From contig JAEKNX010000007.1 in assembly GCA_016839055.1 (NCBI GenBank), forward strand, positions 186,001 to 250,000: a DNA stretch of 64,000 nt. The letters run 5' to 3'. Positions 54,682 to 63,490 of this stretch are shown here, piece after piece. Position numbers and translations under genes: made by a program. Position 1 is the stretch's first letter, and the number at the start of each line of letters is the position of its first letter. The notes under the pieces were generated by a model that worked only from the letters and a program-made list of their open reading frames with translations, had not been told where the DNA came from and did not search any database. The DNA is from Spirochaetales bacterium. Its GTDB lineage: Bacteria; Spirochaetota; Spirochaetia; UBA9216.

Positions 54682-55307
54682 GTATAAGAATATTGCTGGC
54701 CGATGATGACCCGTTCATTCTGGAGAGTCTTAAGATCATACTCGATATGGATGAGGATTTTAAAGTCGTTTCCTGTGTTGGGAACGGCCGGGCTGCATTG
54801 GATGCCTGCCTCAAGAGTCAGGTCGATGTTGCAATGCTTGATATCAGGATGCCGGAGATGAATGGGGTTGAGGCAGCCAGGGAAATAACCAGGCAGACTG
54901 ATACGAAGGTGCTCATACTGACTACCTTCGATGAAGATGAATACATTAGAGAAGCAATTAAATACGGCGCCGAAGGTTATCTTCTAAAGAATAACCCGCC
55001 CGAGAAGATCAAGGCCGCTATAAAAAGTGTTCATGGCGGTTTCTCGGTAATTCAGAATAATGTATTAGATAAATTGCGCGGTGACATCAATTCCGGCAAG
55101 GTTGTCAGGAAGGTAAAGGCTTGCTTCACCGAGAGGGAGACCGGAGTTGTCACCCTGGTGGCCGAGGGCTTGTCAAACAGAGAGATTGCGGAAAAGCTCT
55201 TTATTACCGAGGGTACTGTCAAGAATTACATCACGTCAATTTTGTTAAAAACAGGACTTCGGCACAGAACTCAGATAGCAATTTCATATTTGAAAAATGA
55301 GATTTGA
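54678..55307 (+). CDS. NarL/FixJ family response regulator
   Basis: 209 residues. Receiver domain with the acidic pair ADDD near the start, phospho-Asp in MLDIRMPEMNG (near 55) and Lys in YLLKN. The C-terminal LuxR HTH has LVAEGLSNREIAEKLFITEGTVKNYI. It is the cognate partner of the kinase just upstream and likely activates the divergent ABC genes. Confidence 0.94.
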   Translation: MSIRILLADDDPFILESLKIILDMDEDFKVVSCVGNGRAALDACLKSQVDVAMLDIRMPEMNGVEAAREITRQTDTKVLILTTFDEDEYIREAIKYGAEGYLLKNNPPEKIKAAIKSVHGGFSVIQNNVLDKLRGDINSGKVVRKVKACFTERETGVVTLVAEGLSNREIAEKLFITEGTVKNYITSILLKTGLRHRTQIAISYLKNEI

Positions 55308-55318
55308 AAGGAGTACAG

Positions 55319-55837
55319 ATGGAAAAACGGAAATTCCCCCTAATCAACGTCGCCCTTCTATCGGCTATAGTCATAATTTTCATCACGATAAACAAACCCG
55401 GAGCCCCGCCTGATGAGCAGAACTGCAGTTATATTATTGGCGGCGAGGTCATCGAGCTGACAGGCGGCAGATCGGATATAGAGATTGTCGAAGGCGCGGC
55501 CTCGAGACAGCTTACCGATTTCATCATCAGTAAGGGCGGAGGCGACCTCAACCTGGACGGCCGCGGGGACTCGGTTGTCTTTCTGCGGCAGAGCTCGGGC
55601 GGAAGCGGAACCTTTTATTATGCGGCCGCAGCCTTAGGTTCGCCGAAGGGCTGCCGGGGTACCAATGCTGTTTTCCTGGGTGACAGGATTGAGCCGCTGG
55701 ATATATCCTTCGACGAGGACATAATCATAATTACCTATAGAGGCAGGGCGGACGGAGAATCGTTTTCTGAAAAACCCTCGCTTGAGAGAATGATGAGATT
55801 ACAGATAAAAGACGGAACTCTCGTGGAAGTTTTCTAA
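55319..55837 (+). CDS. Membrane-anchored hypothetical protein
   Basis: 172 residues with one N-terminal hydrophobic segment (INVALLSAIVIIFITI) and an exported beta-rich domain. It contains GGGDLNLDGRGDSVVFL, which recalls calcium-binding loops of FG-GAP-like repeats. Family unknown. SD AAAGGAG favours the ATG at 55319 over the TTG at 55304. It directly follows the two-component genes and may be an accessory sensor. Confidence 0.7.
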   Translation: MEKRKFPLINVALLSAIVIIFITINKPGAPPDEQNCSYIIGGEVIELTGGRSDIEIVEGAASRQLTDFIISKGGGDLNLDGRGDSVVFLRQSSGGSGTFYYAAAALGSPKGCRGTNAVFLGDRIEPLDISFDEDIIIITYRGRADGESFSEKPSLERMMRLQIKDGTLVEVF

Positions 55838-55855
55838 TGCTAAAATATTGTATTT

Positions 55856-55890
55856 AAAAAGAAGGGGACTTCCAACTATTGGACATCCCC
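55856..55890 (-). terminator. Hairpin with T-run on the minus strand
   Basis: GGGGA and TCCAA (55864-55875) pair with TTGGA and TCCCC (55879-55890) with small internal bulges. On the minus strand the stem is followed by TTC and TTTTT. It serves as terminator for the lipoprotein gene at 55900-56856 and possibly for the plus-strand unit too. Confidence 0.55.
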
Positions 55891-55899
55891 GATTCTGGT

Positions 55900-56856
55900 T
55901 TAACTGTGGCTTACGCCCGTAAAAACATTGAGAGCATCAAGCTCGGCCTCTGTCGGGAGTGAGTCAGCTTCGAGAGGTGTTATCCCCTCTATAGTTGTCC
56001 CATATGCAGTTGTATTTGCCGGAACTGTAGCCGAACCTGCGTCATCCATTGCCTGCAGGGCTGTTAGTCCGAGACTCTCGGCGTTGAACTCATAATATTT
56101 CGCTCCTGTCATAACCATTGATTCATTTGCGAGTTTCATAAGGAAGTAGCCTGCTCCCTGTGATATTCCATAGCCTACCATATTGTGGTCATATGCTGTT
56201 CCGTCCCTGATTATCTTCATAGTGAACTGATGGTCATCATCATCACCGCTTACAAAAGCGTAGCCCTTCTCCCAGACTGTTCCTACTTCATTCGCATAGA
56301 ATAACCTGATGTCCAGGACTCCTGTGGAGCTGTCGTATTTGCCCTGAATAACCTGTTTGCTGTTTTCACCTGTTGCGGTGCGCTGCATTGCAACGAGCAT
56401 GTAGAAAATTGTGCCGTCAACCCTCCCATAGGTCTTAACGCTGTTTTCTTCGCTCACGTATTCCCGGTAAAGATTATACTGTTGATCTGCCGCAGCAAAA
56501 CCCAGTTCGACGCCCGTCGGGGGGCTTACTTCCTGGAGGGTAATAGCGGTTGAGTCTGTCGACAAGGCAGTAAAATAATTATCCGCGCTGCCCATCAGTC
56601 CATAGAGGTTGAAGTAACCAACTGGCTCTCCATCGTCCTTTAGGACTCCATACAGCTCGTATATCGGGCTTCCGAGTGCCCATGTTGCGGCTCTCGAGGC
56701 CGTCGTCGAGAATGAGGGGGCTACATCCTGCACCGCGGTGAGGATCAGATCTGCGGTAATTGCGCTTGCTCCGGGGGCAGCGCATCCTGAGAATGAGATT
56801 AATGATACCAGAAGGACAAGAAGAATGATCAATGTTGCGTTGATGCTTTTTTTCAT
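55900..56856 (-). CDS. Lipoprotein of unknown function
   Basis: 318 residues. Signal with lipobox SFSGC (Cys near 25), then a mature protein without recognised domains, rich in Ala/Thr/Tyr and beta-strand patterns. No membrane segment apart from the signal. SD AGGAGAG on the minus strand. Solitary. Confidence 0.75.
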   Translation of the reverse strand: MKKSINATLIILLVLLVSLISFSGCAAPGASAITADLILTAVQDVAPSFSTTASRAATWALGSPIYELYGVLKDDGEPVGYFNLYGLMGSADNYFTALSTDSTAITLQEVSPPTGVELGFAAADQQYNLYREYVSEENSVKTYGRVDGTIFYMLVAMQRTATGENSKQVIQGKYDSSTGVLDIRLFYANEVGTVWEKGYAFVSGDDDDHQFTMKIIRDGTAYDHNMVGYGISQGAGYFLMKLANESMVMTGAKYYEFNAESLGLTALQAMDDAGSATVPANTTAYGTTIEGITPLEADSLPTEAELDALNVFTGVSHS

Positions 56857-57192
56857 GTGATTTCTCTCCTATATATGATTCTATTAATATTATCGTAGAT
56901 CTTGGAAGTTGAAGCAAATCCGGGAGGGAAAAATTGACAATAAGTTTAGAAGATTACAGAATTTATTATAAGCCGCCCTGATCTCATTAGGCGGCATTTC
57001 TGGCTTCAAACATAAGTAACTAATTTGATGACTGCATCTAAAGAACAATAAGCACAGGGTAATAGTTAAAGCCTATGAAAGCATTATAGACAAGAAATGT
57101 AAAACCGAGATTGCCTGATGCTAAAGAATTATTATTGGGAAATTCCGAATATTAGATTGCGAAACGGATCTTAATACACTATGTTTTGAGTT
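56857..57192. other. Intergenic region between divergent lipoprotein and kinase genes
   Basis: 336 bp without a gene. A GCCGCC/GGCGGC stem (56972-56977 and 56990-56995) followed by ATTTCT is visible. The rest is AT-rich and must hold both promoters, but no strong -35/-10 pair is evident. Confidence 0.5.
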
Positions 57193-58383
57193 ATGCAGAG
57201 CTTTGAAGATTCCCGCATAATTGAAAAACAGAAACAACTTAAAAAAGCAACTGTGGCTTACCTCTTTTTAGGAATTCCTGTTATTCTTTTTTTTACCATC
57301 TCGGACAGTACTGTTGTAGGCATTGACGGTACGCTATTCTGGAGGGTGATAGGGCTTTTGCCGATGGTAATTGCCATAATAGTTTATCTAAAAGCTCATT
57401 TTGGTCATGTTCTGGTAGGATACAATCCAAGCCGTTGGCTTCTTACTGCGATGATAACCGGGGTCGCATCAATGATGGCGGCGGTGTTTTATATCGTGCT
57501 GCTATCTGAACCAGCTGTTGAATCTATTGTATTGGCGGGTACTATAGCGGGAAACCTGCTTTTTATATTTACAATCGGCACCCTGAGGGGCTTAACGCCT
57601 CTGTGGGTTTCAATATCGCTGACACTTCCGTATGTTATTATGATTATTGCCTTTCTGATATCAGGAGAGCTTACAGCGATTCTATGGGTATTTACAATTA
57701 ATGTTATTGTGGCCATTCCTATAGTCTTGGTTATTATCCGGCAGCAGGAGCAGTTAGATAATGCAAGACTGCAGGCTCTGTTCTATCTTGAAGAAGAACG
57801 TGAAAATCTCGAGGGAACTGTAAATGAGAGGACGAGGAAACTGGAGGTTCTGCTCAAGGAGCTCCACCACAGAGTACGCAATAATCTGCAGATTATTCTG
57901 AGTATGATCAACCTCTATGAGAATCACTACTCTTCGCTTGCGGCCGCTGATAAACGTCTGACCATGCTTCAAAAAGCTGTTCAAATGATGTCTGAAGCCC
58001 ACAGTCTTTCATATAAAGATCACATTATTGAAAAAATAAATATGAGACTCTTCTTCACCGAGATATGTTCTGATTTTTCCGAAGAGAACGATTATGCGGT
58101 TGAATACAGAATAGAGGATATGATGCTTAACCTGGAAACAGCAGTAGTAATAGGTTTTATATGTATTCATTTGATACAAGGGGCAGGAACCTCCTGTTCA
58201 GTTTCCATGACATCGGATAAAAACAGGGCAATGCTCTCAGTTTCCGCGGATACTGGCAGTTGGAACTCTTTTGACGATTACAACTTCGCAATTCTATTAT
58301 CTGAGACCATATCTGCCGAGGTGGAAACAGTAACCATTGATAACAAAACAGTTGCCAGGCTGTCTATTCCCATAAGTGTTTGA
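57193..58383 (+). CDS. HisKA_2 family sensor kinase with degenerate ATPase domain
   Basis: 396 residues. Six or so N-terminal helices (to about 175), a coiled linker, then the HisKA_2 acceptor box KELHHRVRNNLQIILSMI (His near 225). The following ATPase-like domain lacks the expected N-box Asn: where family members have an N-E-L-x-T-N motif it reads FICIHLIQGAG. The usual DxGxG is SADTGSW. The final strand LSIPISV is in place. It may be an inactive kinase or phosphotransfer protein. No response regulator gene is adjacent. Confidence 0.8.
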   Translation: MQSFEDSRIIEKQKQLKKATVAYLFLGIPVILFFTISDSTVVGIDGTLFWRVIGLLPMVIAIIVYLKAHFGHVLVGYNPSRWLLTAMITGVASMMAAVFYIVLLSEPAVESIVLAGTIAGNLLFIFTIGTLRGLTPLWVSISLTLPYVIMIIAFLISGELTAILWVFTINVIVAIPIVLVIIRQQEQLDNARLQALFYLEEERENLEGTVNERTRKLEVLLKELHHRVRNNLQIILSMINLYENHYSSLAAADKRLTMLQKAVQMMSEAHSLSYKDHIIEKINMRLFFTEICSDFSEENDYAVEYRIEDMMLNLETAVVIGFICIHLIQGAGTSCSVSMTSDKNRAMLSVSADTGSWNSFDDYNFAILLSETISAEVETVTIDNKTVARLSIPISV

Positions 58384-58768
58384 CCTTTATTTTTGAATAA
58401 ATAATCTGATGCAGGGGATAATGATCTGTAGATCCAATCACTTAGAAATCTGGAGACCCGCATCGTAGAGAGTGGTCGCTATGGTATAATGTTTAGGATT
58501 TTTATATGACGGAAGGAATAGCTTTTCTCTCTTCCTGATTACAAACTACAGGAGTGTTTTGTGCTTTCTTCAATCCTGTGAGCTATGTCATCCCCTATGG
58601 ATCATGTTGACCCGGCTGTAAATGATCATTTCATTGTAAACAACCTATTTGAAAAAAATGCAATAGTTGTTACCGGAATCAAAAACTAAGAGTGTGAAAT
58701 TAGTAATAAAAATATACATTTCCATGTTATTATTGATAATTATTGTCCAAAAGTTAAAGGAGAGTTAT
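58384..58768. other. Intergenic region without convincing genes
   Basis: About 385 bp after the degenerate kinase. A TATAAT occurs near 58476. A 34-codon ATG frame at about 58586-58690 reads VNDHFIVNNLFEKNAIVVTG but has no SD. I see no other structure. Confidence 0.4.
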
Positions 58769-58843
58769 ATGATCTCAGCATATAGTCTCAACTTAAGCCT
58801 TTCTAATGATTTCACCTTTCCTCCTTCAACCAAAAGTATCTAA
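58769..58843 (+). CDS. Possible 24-aa leader peptide upstream of the CrtI-like genes
   Basis: ATG with a near-ideal SD (AAAGGAG, 7 bases upstream) encoding 24 residues (MISAYSLNLSLSND...), followed by an AT-rich inverted repeat (TTAATTAAG 58846-58854 with CTTTAATTAA 58861-58870). It lies 48 bp before the next gene. It could be a leader ORF or a fragment. No known family. Confidence 0.35.
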   Translation: MISAYSLNLSLSNDFTFPPSTKSI

Positions 58844-58891
58844 CATTAATTAAGTTTAATCTTTAATTAAAATAGAATATGAAAGGAGCAA

Positions 58892-60395
58892 ATGTTGGGA
58901 AAAACAATGATCATTGTTGGCGCGGGCATTGCAGGGCTTTCAACCGGATTCTATGCACAGATGAATGGCTTTGATGCGACAATCTTCGAAATGCACAGTA
59001 TTCCGGGAGGTTTATGCACGGCCTGGAACCGAAAAGGTTACACTTTTGACTTAAGCATGCATTTTTTAATGAACTCAAAGAAAGGTCCATTCAAGAAGCT
59101 CTGGGATGAACTTGGTATCACCCCGGACTAGGAATTTTACTATCACTCGAAGGGGCCGGTAGTCGAAGGAGAGGGACAGCAGATCGAATTGTGCCTGGAT
59201 CGGGCTAAACTTCAAGAACAGATGCTTGTAATCTCTCCGGATGATTCAGAGTTGGTTAAAGAGTTTTTAGATAAATATTTCGGGGAGAATAAGATGATGT
59301 CTGCCATGTCACTCGATGCCCCTGAAGTTGTGGGGGTTTTTACAAAAATAAAAATAATATTTTCGATGCTTCCCATGATCTTAAGCTCAAAAAATATTTC
59401 CAGGCTGACCATTCAGGATTTTGCTGCCCGTTTTAAGAGTAGTTTTTTATCCAGATCAATCAGGTATCTAATAGATACTCCAGGGTGGCCGATGCCGAAA
59501 TTTCCTTTAATGATGATGATCGGTCAGGCAGGCTCAGTTGCCCTGGATTTCCGGATATCCACTGGGCGGTTCAAAAAAGGTTGTCTTTGGCATAGCAAAA
59601 CGATTTGAAGAGAAGGGCGAAAAAATTGAATATAAAAAGGTAGTCAAGGATTTGATTATTGAGAACGACAAGGTAACCGGTATCGAGTTGGAGGACGGGA
59701 GCCTGCATAAAGCAGACATTGTCGTCTGGGCAGCAGACGGTCATCATCTGCTGTTTGATATACTCAAAGAAAAATACATGAGCAAAAAAATCAGAACGAT
59801 GTACAAGGAATGGATCCCTGTAGAACCACTTATCCATGTAATGTTCGGCGTCGACATGGATCTTTCCAACGAGTCCCACATGCATCTCCTGGAAATTCAA
59901 AAACCGATCAAGGTAGCGGGTAAAGAGTTTAGTTGGCTTACAATTCTTAATCATTGCTTTGATAAATCAACCGCGCCTGCCGGTAAGTCAGCGATTGAAG
60001 TATGGTATGCAACAGATTACAGTTATTGGGAAGAGCTTATTAAAGACCGCGGGAAATATGATGCTGAAAAAAAGAGGATTGCCGATGAGACGGCAGATGC
60101 CCTTGATATCCGATGTCCCGGCTTTAAATCAAAGATTGAAATGGTTGATGTTCCAACCCCTGCAACCTATAAAAGATATACAGGAAACTGGCTCGGATCA
60201 CCTGACGGATGGTATATAACCATTGATAACATGATGGATCAGGCAGTTAAAAGAACATTGCCGGGACTAAATAACTTTTATATGGCCGGACAATGGACAG
60301 CCCCCTACACAGGAACTGTATCGACTTCACTCTCAGGACGACAGTTGTCGCAGATTCTATGCAGGAAGTACGGCCGTGAGTTTAAAACGAGGTAA
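58892..60395 (+). pseudogene. CrtI-like FAD-dependent oxidoreductase, broken by nonsense and frameshift
   Basis: Reads as a member of the phytoene desaturase/retinol saturase-like family (COG1233). The N-terminus has an intact dinucleotide motif VGAGIAGLSTGFYA and GGLCTAWNRKGYTFD. An in-frame TAG at 59129-59131 interrupts it, but the same frame then continues with homologous sequence to about 59545. There the homologous sequence jumps to another frame (GYPLGGSKK...), which runs to TAA at 60395 including the C-terminal AGQW motif region. The adjacent intact paralogue covers the same domains. SD AAAGGAG. Confidence 0.85.
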
Positions 60396-60402
60396 TATTG
60401 AA

Positions 60403-61905
60403 ATGAAAGAAAAATCTATTATTATCATCGAAGCAGGCCTGACCGGTCTTTCAGCCGGCTGTTATGCCAGGATGAACGGTTATAAAACAAAGATATTTGA
60501 GATGCATAATATTCCCGGCGGATTGTGTACAAGCTGGAAGCGTAAAGAATATATAATTGACGGCTGCATCCATTATATGATGGGCTCCCGTTACGGTACT
60601 TATCACAGGTTTTACGAGGAGCTGGGCGCAGCGCAGAATCGGGAGATGATAGATACTGAAGAGCTTATGCGCATCGAAGGCTCCGGAGGAGATACCTGGA
60701 TTGTCTATACCGACATCGATCGGCTTGAGAAGCATATGAAGGAACTCTCGCCTGAAGATACCCCGGTTATTGAGGAACTATGCAGCTGTACACGTCGTTT
60801 CTTGAGTTTTGAAATACCGGCAGAAAAGCCTATGGAAATGATGGGAATATTTGATATGCTTAAGATGATGAAATATATACCTGCTTTGAAAACAATGGGA
60901 AAGTACAGCGGGATTACGATGCAGGACTATGCCAAACGATTTAAAAGCCCTTTTCTGCGTGAGGTGTTTCCGATGATTATCGAGGATATTCCAGACATGC
61001 CGATGATGGGCGTTTTCTTTCTACTATCTTACCTGCATAATAAAAACAACGGTTGGCCTGCAGGCGGCTCATTGGAGTTCGCGCGGGCAATTGAAAAGCG
61101 CTATCTTGATTTGGGCGGCGAGGTTCAGTATAGAGCCCGGGTTGAGAAGATCCTGGTGGAATCTGATCGGGCGGTCGGAGTTTTGCTGACAGACGGATCT
61201 ACACACCTGGCCGATATGGTGATTTCAGCTGCCGACGGCCGTACAACAATTTTCGATATGCTCGATGGAAAATATGTGGATGACAGGATAAAACACTATT
61301 ATAATGAATGGCCTATTTTTGAGGCTTACGTCCAGGTCTCTCTCGGGGTAGCCTCCGATTTTTCAGAGCTTCCCCATTCGATTATGCTCCAGCTTGAAGC
61401 GCCCCTTAAGGTGGGGGACCAAATACGCGAGTACATACCTGTAAAACATTATTGTTACGACCCGTCAATGGCACCCGAGGGAAAGTCTGTAGTCACAGCT
61501 TCTTTCATATTCACAAACTATGAATACTGGAAGGAACTCTCCATAGACAGGTTGAAGTATAAAGCTGAGAAGAAGGCTCTTGCCGATGAGGTTATCAGTA
61601 GGCTCGAGATGCGTTTTCCCGGTATCACGAAAAAAGTAGAGGTTATTGATGTTGCCACCCCGGTGACATACGAGCGTTATACCGGGAATTGGCGCGGCTC
61701 CTATATGGGATGGAAATCATTGCCTTCCGCAACAGGAAGAGAAAAAGGGATGAGCAAGACACTTCCCGGCCTGGACTGCTTCTATATGGGGGGACAGTGG
61801 GTATTTCCAGGAGGAGGCGTGCCGGGAGCGATAGCAGCCGGCCGACACCTTATTCAGACTATCTGCAGGAAGGGCCAAAAGAAGTTTACCTCGCTGAGTG
61901 TATAG
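60403..61905 (+). CDS. CrtI-like FAD-dependent oxidoreductase (paralogue)
   Basis: 500 residues, COG1233-type (phytoene desaturase, carotenoid isomerase, retinol saturase relatives). Contains GGLCTSWKRKEYIIDG, the middle substrate domain, and C-terminal GLDCFYMGGQWVFPGGGVPGA. The N-terminal nucleotide motif, normally GxGxxG, reads EAGLTG: the first Gly is replaced by Glu, a change possible by one base. This may hurt FAD binding. The frame extends to a GTG at 60376, but the ATG at 60403 is after an SD (GAGGT) and the previous stop. Substrate unknown; no other carotenoid genes nearby. Confidence 0.85.
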   Translation: MKEKSIIIIEAGLTGLSAGCYARMNGYKTKIFEMHNIPGGLCTSWKRKEYIIDGCIHYMMGSRYGTYHRFYEELGAAQNREMIDTEELMRIEGSGGDTWIVYTDIDRLEKHMKELSPEDTPVIEELCSCTRRFLSFEIPAEKPMEMMGIFDMLKMMKYIPALKTMGKYSGITMQDYAKRFKSPFLREVFPMIIEDIPDMPMMGVFFLLSYLHNKNNGWPAGGSLEFARAIEKRYLDLGGEVQYRARVEKILVESDRAVGVLLTDGSTHLADMVISAADGRTTIFDMLDGKYVDDRIKHYYNEWPIFEAYVQVSLGVASDFSELPHSIMLQLEAPLKVGDQIREYIPVKHYCYDPSMAPEGKSVVTASFIFTNYEYWKELSIDRLKYKAEKKALADEVISRLEMRFPGITKKVEVIDVATPVTYERYTGNWRGSYMGWKSLPSATGREKGMSKTLPGLDCFYMGGQWVFPGGGVPGAIAAGRHLIQTICRKGQKKFTSLSV

Positions 61906-61971
61906 ATCCCCGGCAAAATAACAGTCTTAACAAAATCGTTATTTTGTCTACTCTGGAATTTAGACCTGCGA

Positions 61972-62880
61972 TTAGTTTACTAGTCCGCCCTCATTAACTA
62001 TATGCCGTAACTCATGAATTGCTATACCATTACGCCTGAATTCCTTTATCAGGCGGGTACGAAGATCATTTCTTAAATTCCAGGCATTGGAAGGATCAGA
62101 GGCCCAGGAGGCAAGCCAACACTTATAGCTGTCCTTGTCCATCTCCATGATCCAGAAACTGGGGATATTATCTTCCAGAGAAAAATCGCGCTCATTCGCA
62201 CATTCCATAGCAATTCTCTCAACCTCGTCAAGATCATTAGTATAAGCCGACCAGAATTCTATATACACCCACTGATATTTCTCAATGAGTGTGTAATTGA
62301 CAAAATCCTTGCTGATCATATTAATATTTGGAATAAGATAGCGTTTCCAGTCCCAGGTTTTTATGGTGGTATAGGAAAGATTAATATCCTCTACAGTACT
62401 GTACTGTTCACTGATTAGTACAGTATCACCGATGTTAAGACTCTTTGATTATGTAATTACCAGCCCCGCAAAGATGTTCTCAAGTATCGGCCTTGTTGCC
62501 ATACCGATGATCACCGATAACACAGCCGCGAAGATTGACAGATATGCCGCCGGTACATTTGTTACGAAGGGCATTATCGCTAGAATCAGGCCTATACTGA
62601 TAATAAAAGGTATCAGCAGTTTCTTGGTTATGGTGAACTGATTTTCGATACTCTCAAAGCGGGATTTCTGCCCGGAAGCGAGTTTAGTCTTCATGGTACC
62701 AGTTGGTATGGTTACCATTGGAATCGGCTTCTTTTTCTTCAGTCTCCGTTCTCTTTGCTCAGTGGCCCTTCGGAGGATTCTGAGAGACAGGACAAGAATA
62801 ATCAGAAAAAATACAAGAACCCCAGCTGAATAGATATACTGGCCGGGTATGTTTCTTTGAAATTCGATAAATTCAGTCAT
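61972..62880 (-). pseudogene. MscS-family mechanosensitive channel gene with one nonsense codon
   Basis: Reading the minus strand from ATG (62880): two N-terminal helices, then the pore helix region AAYLSIFAAVLSVIIGMATRPILENIFAGLVIT. TAA at 62451-62449 interrupts it, and the same frame continues SKSLNIGDTVLI, VEDINLSYTTIKTWDWKRYLIPN and the C-terminal cytoplasmic domain to 61972. That is a standard MscS beta-domain, so a single stop splits an otherwise complete channel of 302 codons. The product would release solutes on osmotic downshock. A related fragment lies at 35200-35277. Confidence 0.85.
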
Positions 62881-63030
62881 GTTTCAAGGTAGCAACTGAG
62901 GCATCTAAATTCAAGAGTAAAATTCTGCAGCCCAGAGTTCTGCTGAACTGGGGGAAGCTTTTATCCTTATCTATAAAGGTTCTGGTTTCTCTAATGCTTT
63001 CTACGCCCGTGAAGGCTCTTACTTTTTCGC

Positions 63031-63345
63031 TTAGTATTGTTCCGGCGGGACAGCTTTTACGACATTTTTCAATCCATCTATGCTCAGTATTATCAGTGTA
63101 TTCGAAGAATTTTTCTTCCAGAAATATCGGAGCAATTCTAACCCGTTTTCCTTACTCCGAAGTAAAAGAAGGAGATTAACAGTAATTCTAATTTTCACCT
63201 CCGAAGGCCCCTGGATAATCTTTATAATGTCTAAATTATTCCTCTTTGCCATCTGTTGAAAAGTTCTAATTCCCGCTTCCGGGACGTTAGTAATTCTGAA
63301 TTTGGCTGCCTTTATATGCCGCCGCTGGGGGCCCCGGTGCCGTCA
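63031..63345 (-). other. Open minus-strand frame, unrecognised
   Basis: An open frame on the minus strand, with an ATG at 63252 but coding-like sequence extending upstream to at least 63330 (AAKFRITNVPEAGIRTFQQM). It contains a hydrophobic LLLLLRSKENG. No SD and no family recognised. It may be a relic. The rest of 62881-63456 shows only an imperfect inverted repeat near 63345-63400. Confidence 0.25.
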
Positions 63346-63456
63346 GGAAAAATTGAGGTCTTCCGAACCTTTTTCTGATGGTGTCGGGGTCAGCAAGGGC
63401 CGACATTCGGGGAAATTGCAGTCAAATTCAGAATTGCTGGAGATTTAAACCTCCAA

Positions 63457-63485
63457 TTGAAATTCAGTGAGCAGTATAGTATATT
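63457..63485 (+). promoter_or_regulatory. Promoter of the terminal lipoprotein gene
   Basis: TTGAAA (63457-63462), 17-bp spacer, TATATT (63480-63485). The ATG at 63491 is only five bases after the -10, so the transcript probably starts at or next to the start codon (leaderless). No SD is present, in agreement. Confidence 0.6.
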
Positions 63486-63490
63486 CACCT

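Noticed and set aside
59129..59131. TAG read as pyrrolysine or suppressed amber
   Set aside because: A second lesion (frameshift near 59545) exists in the same gene, and nothing in the window suggests a pyrrolysine system.
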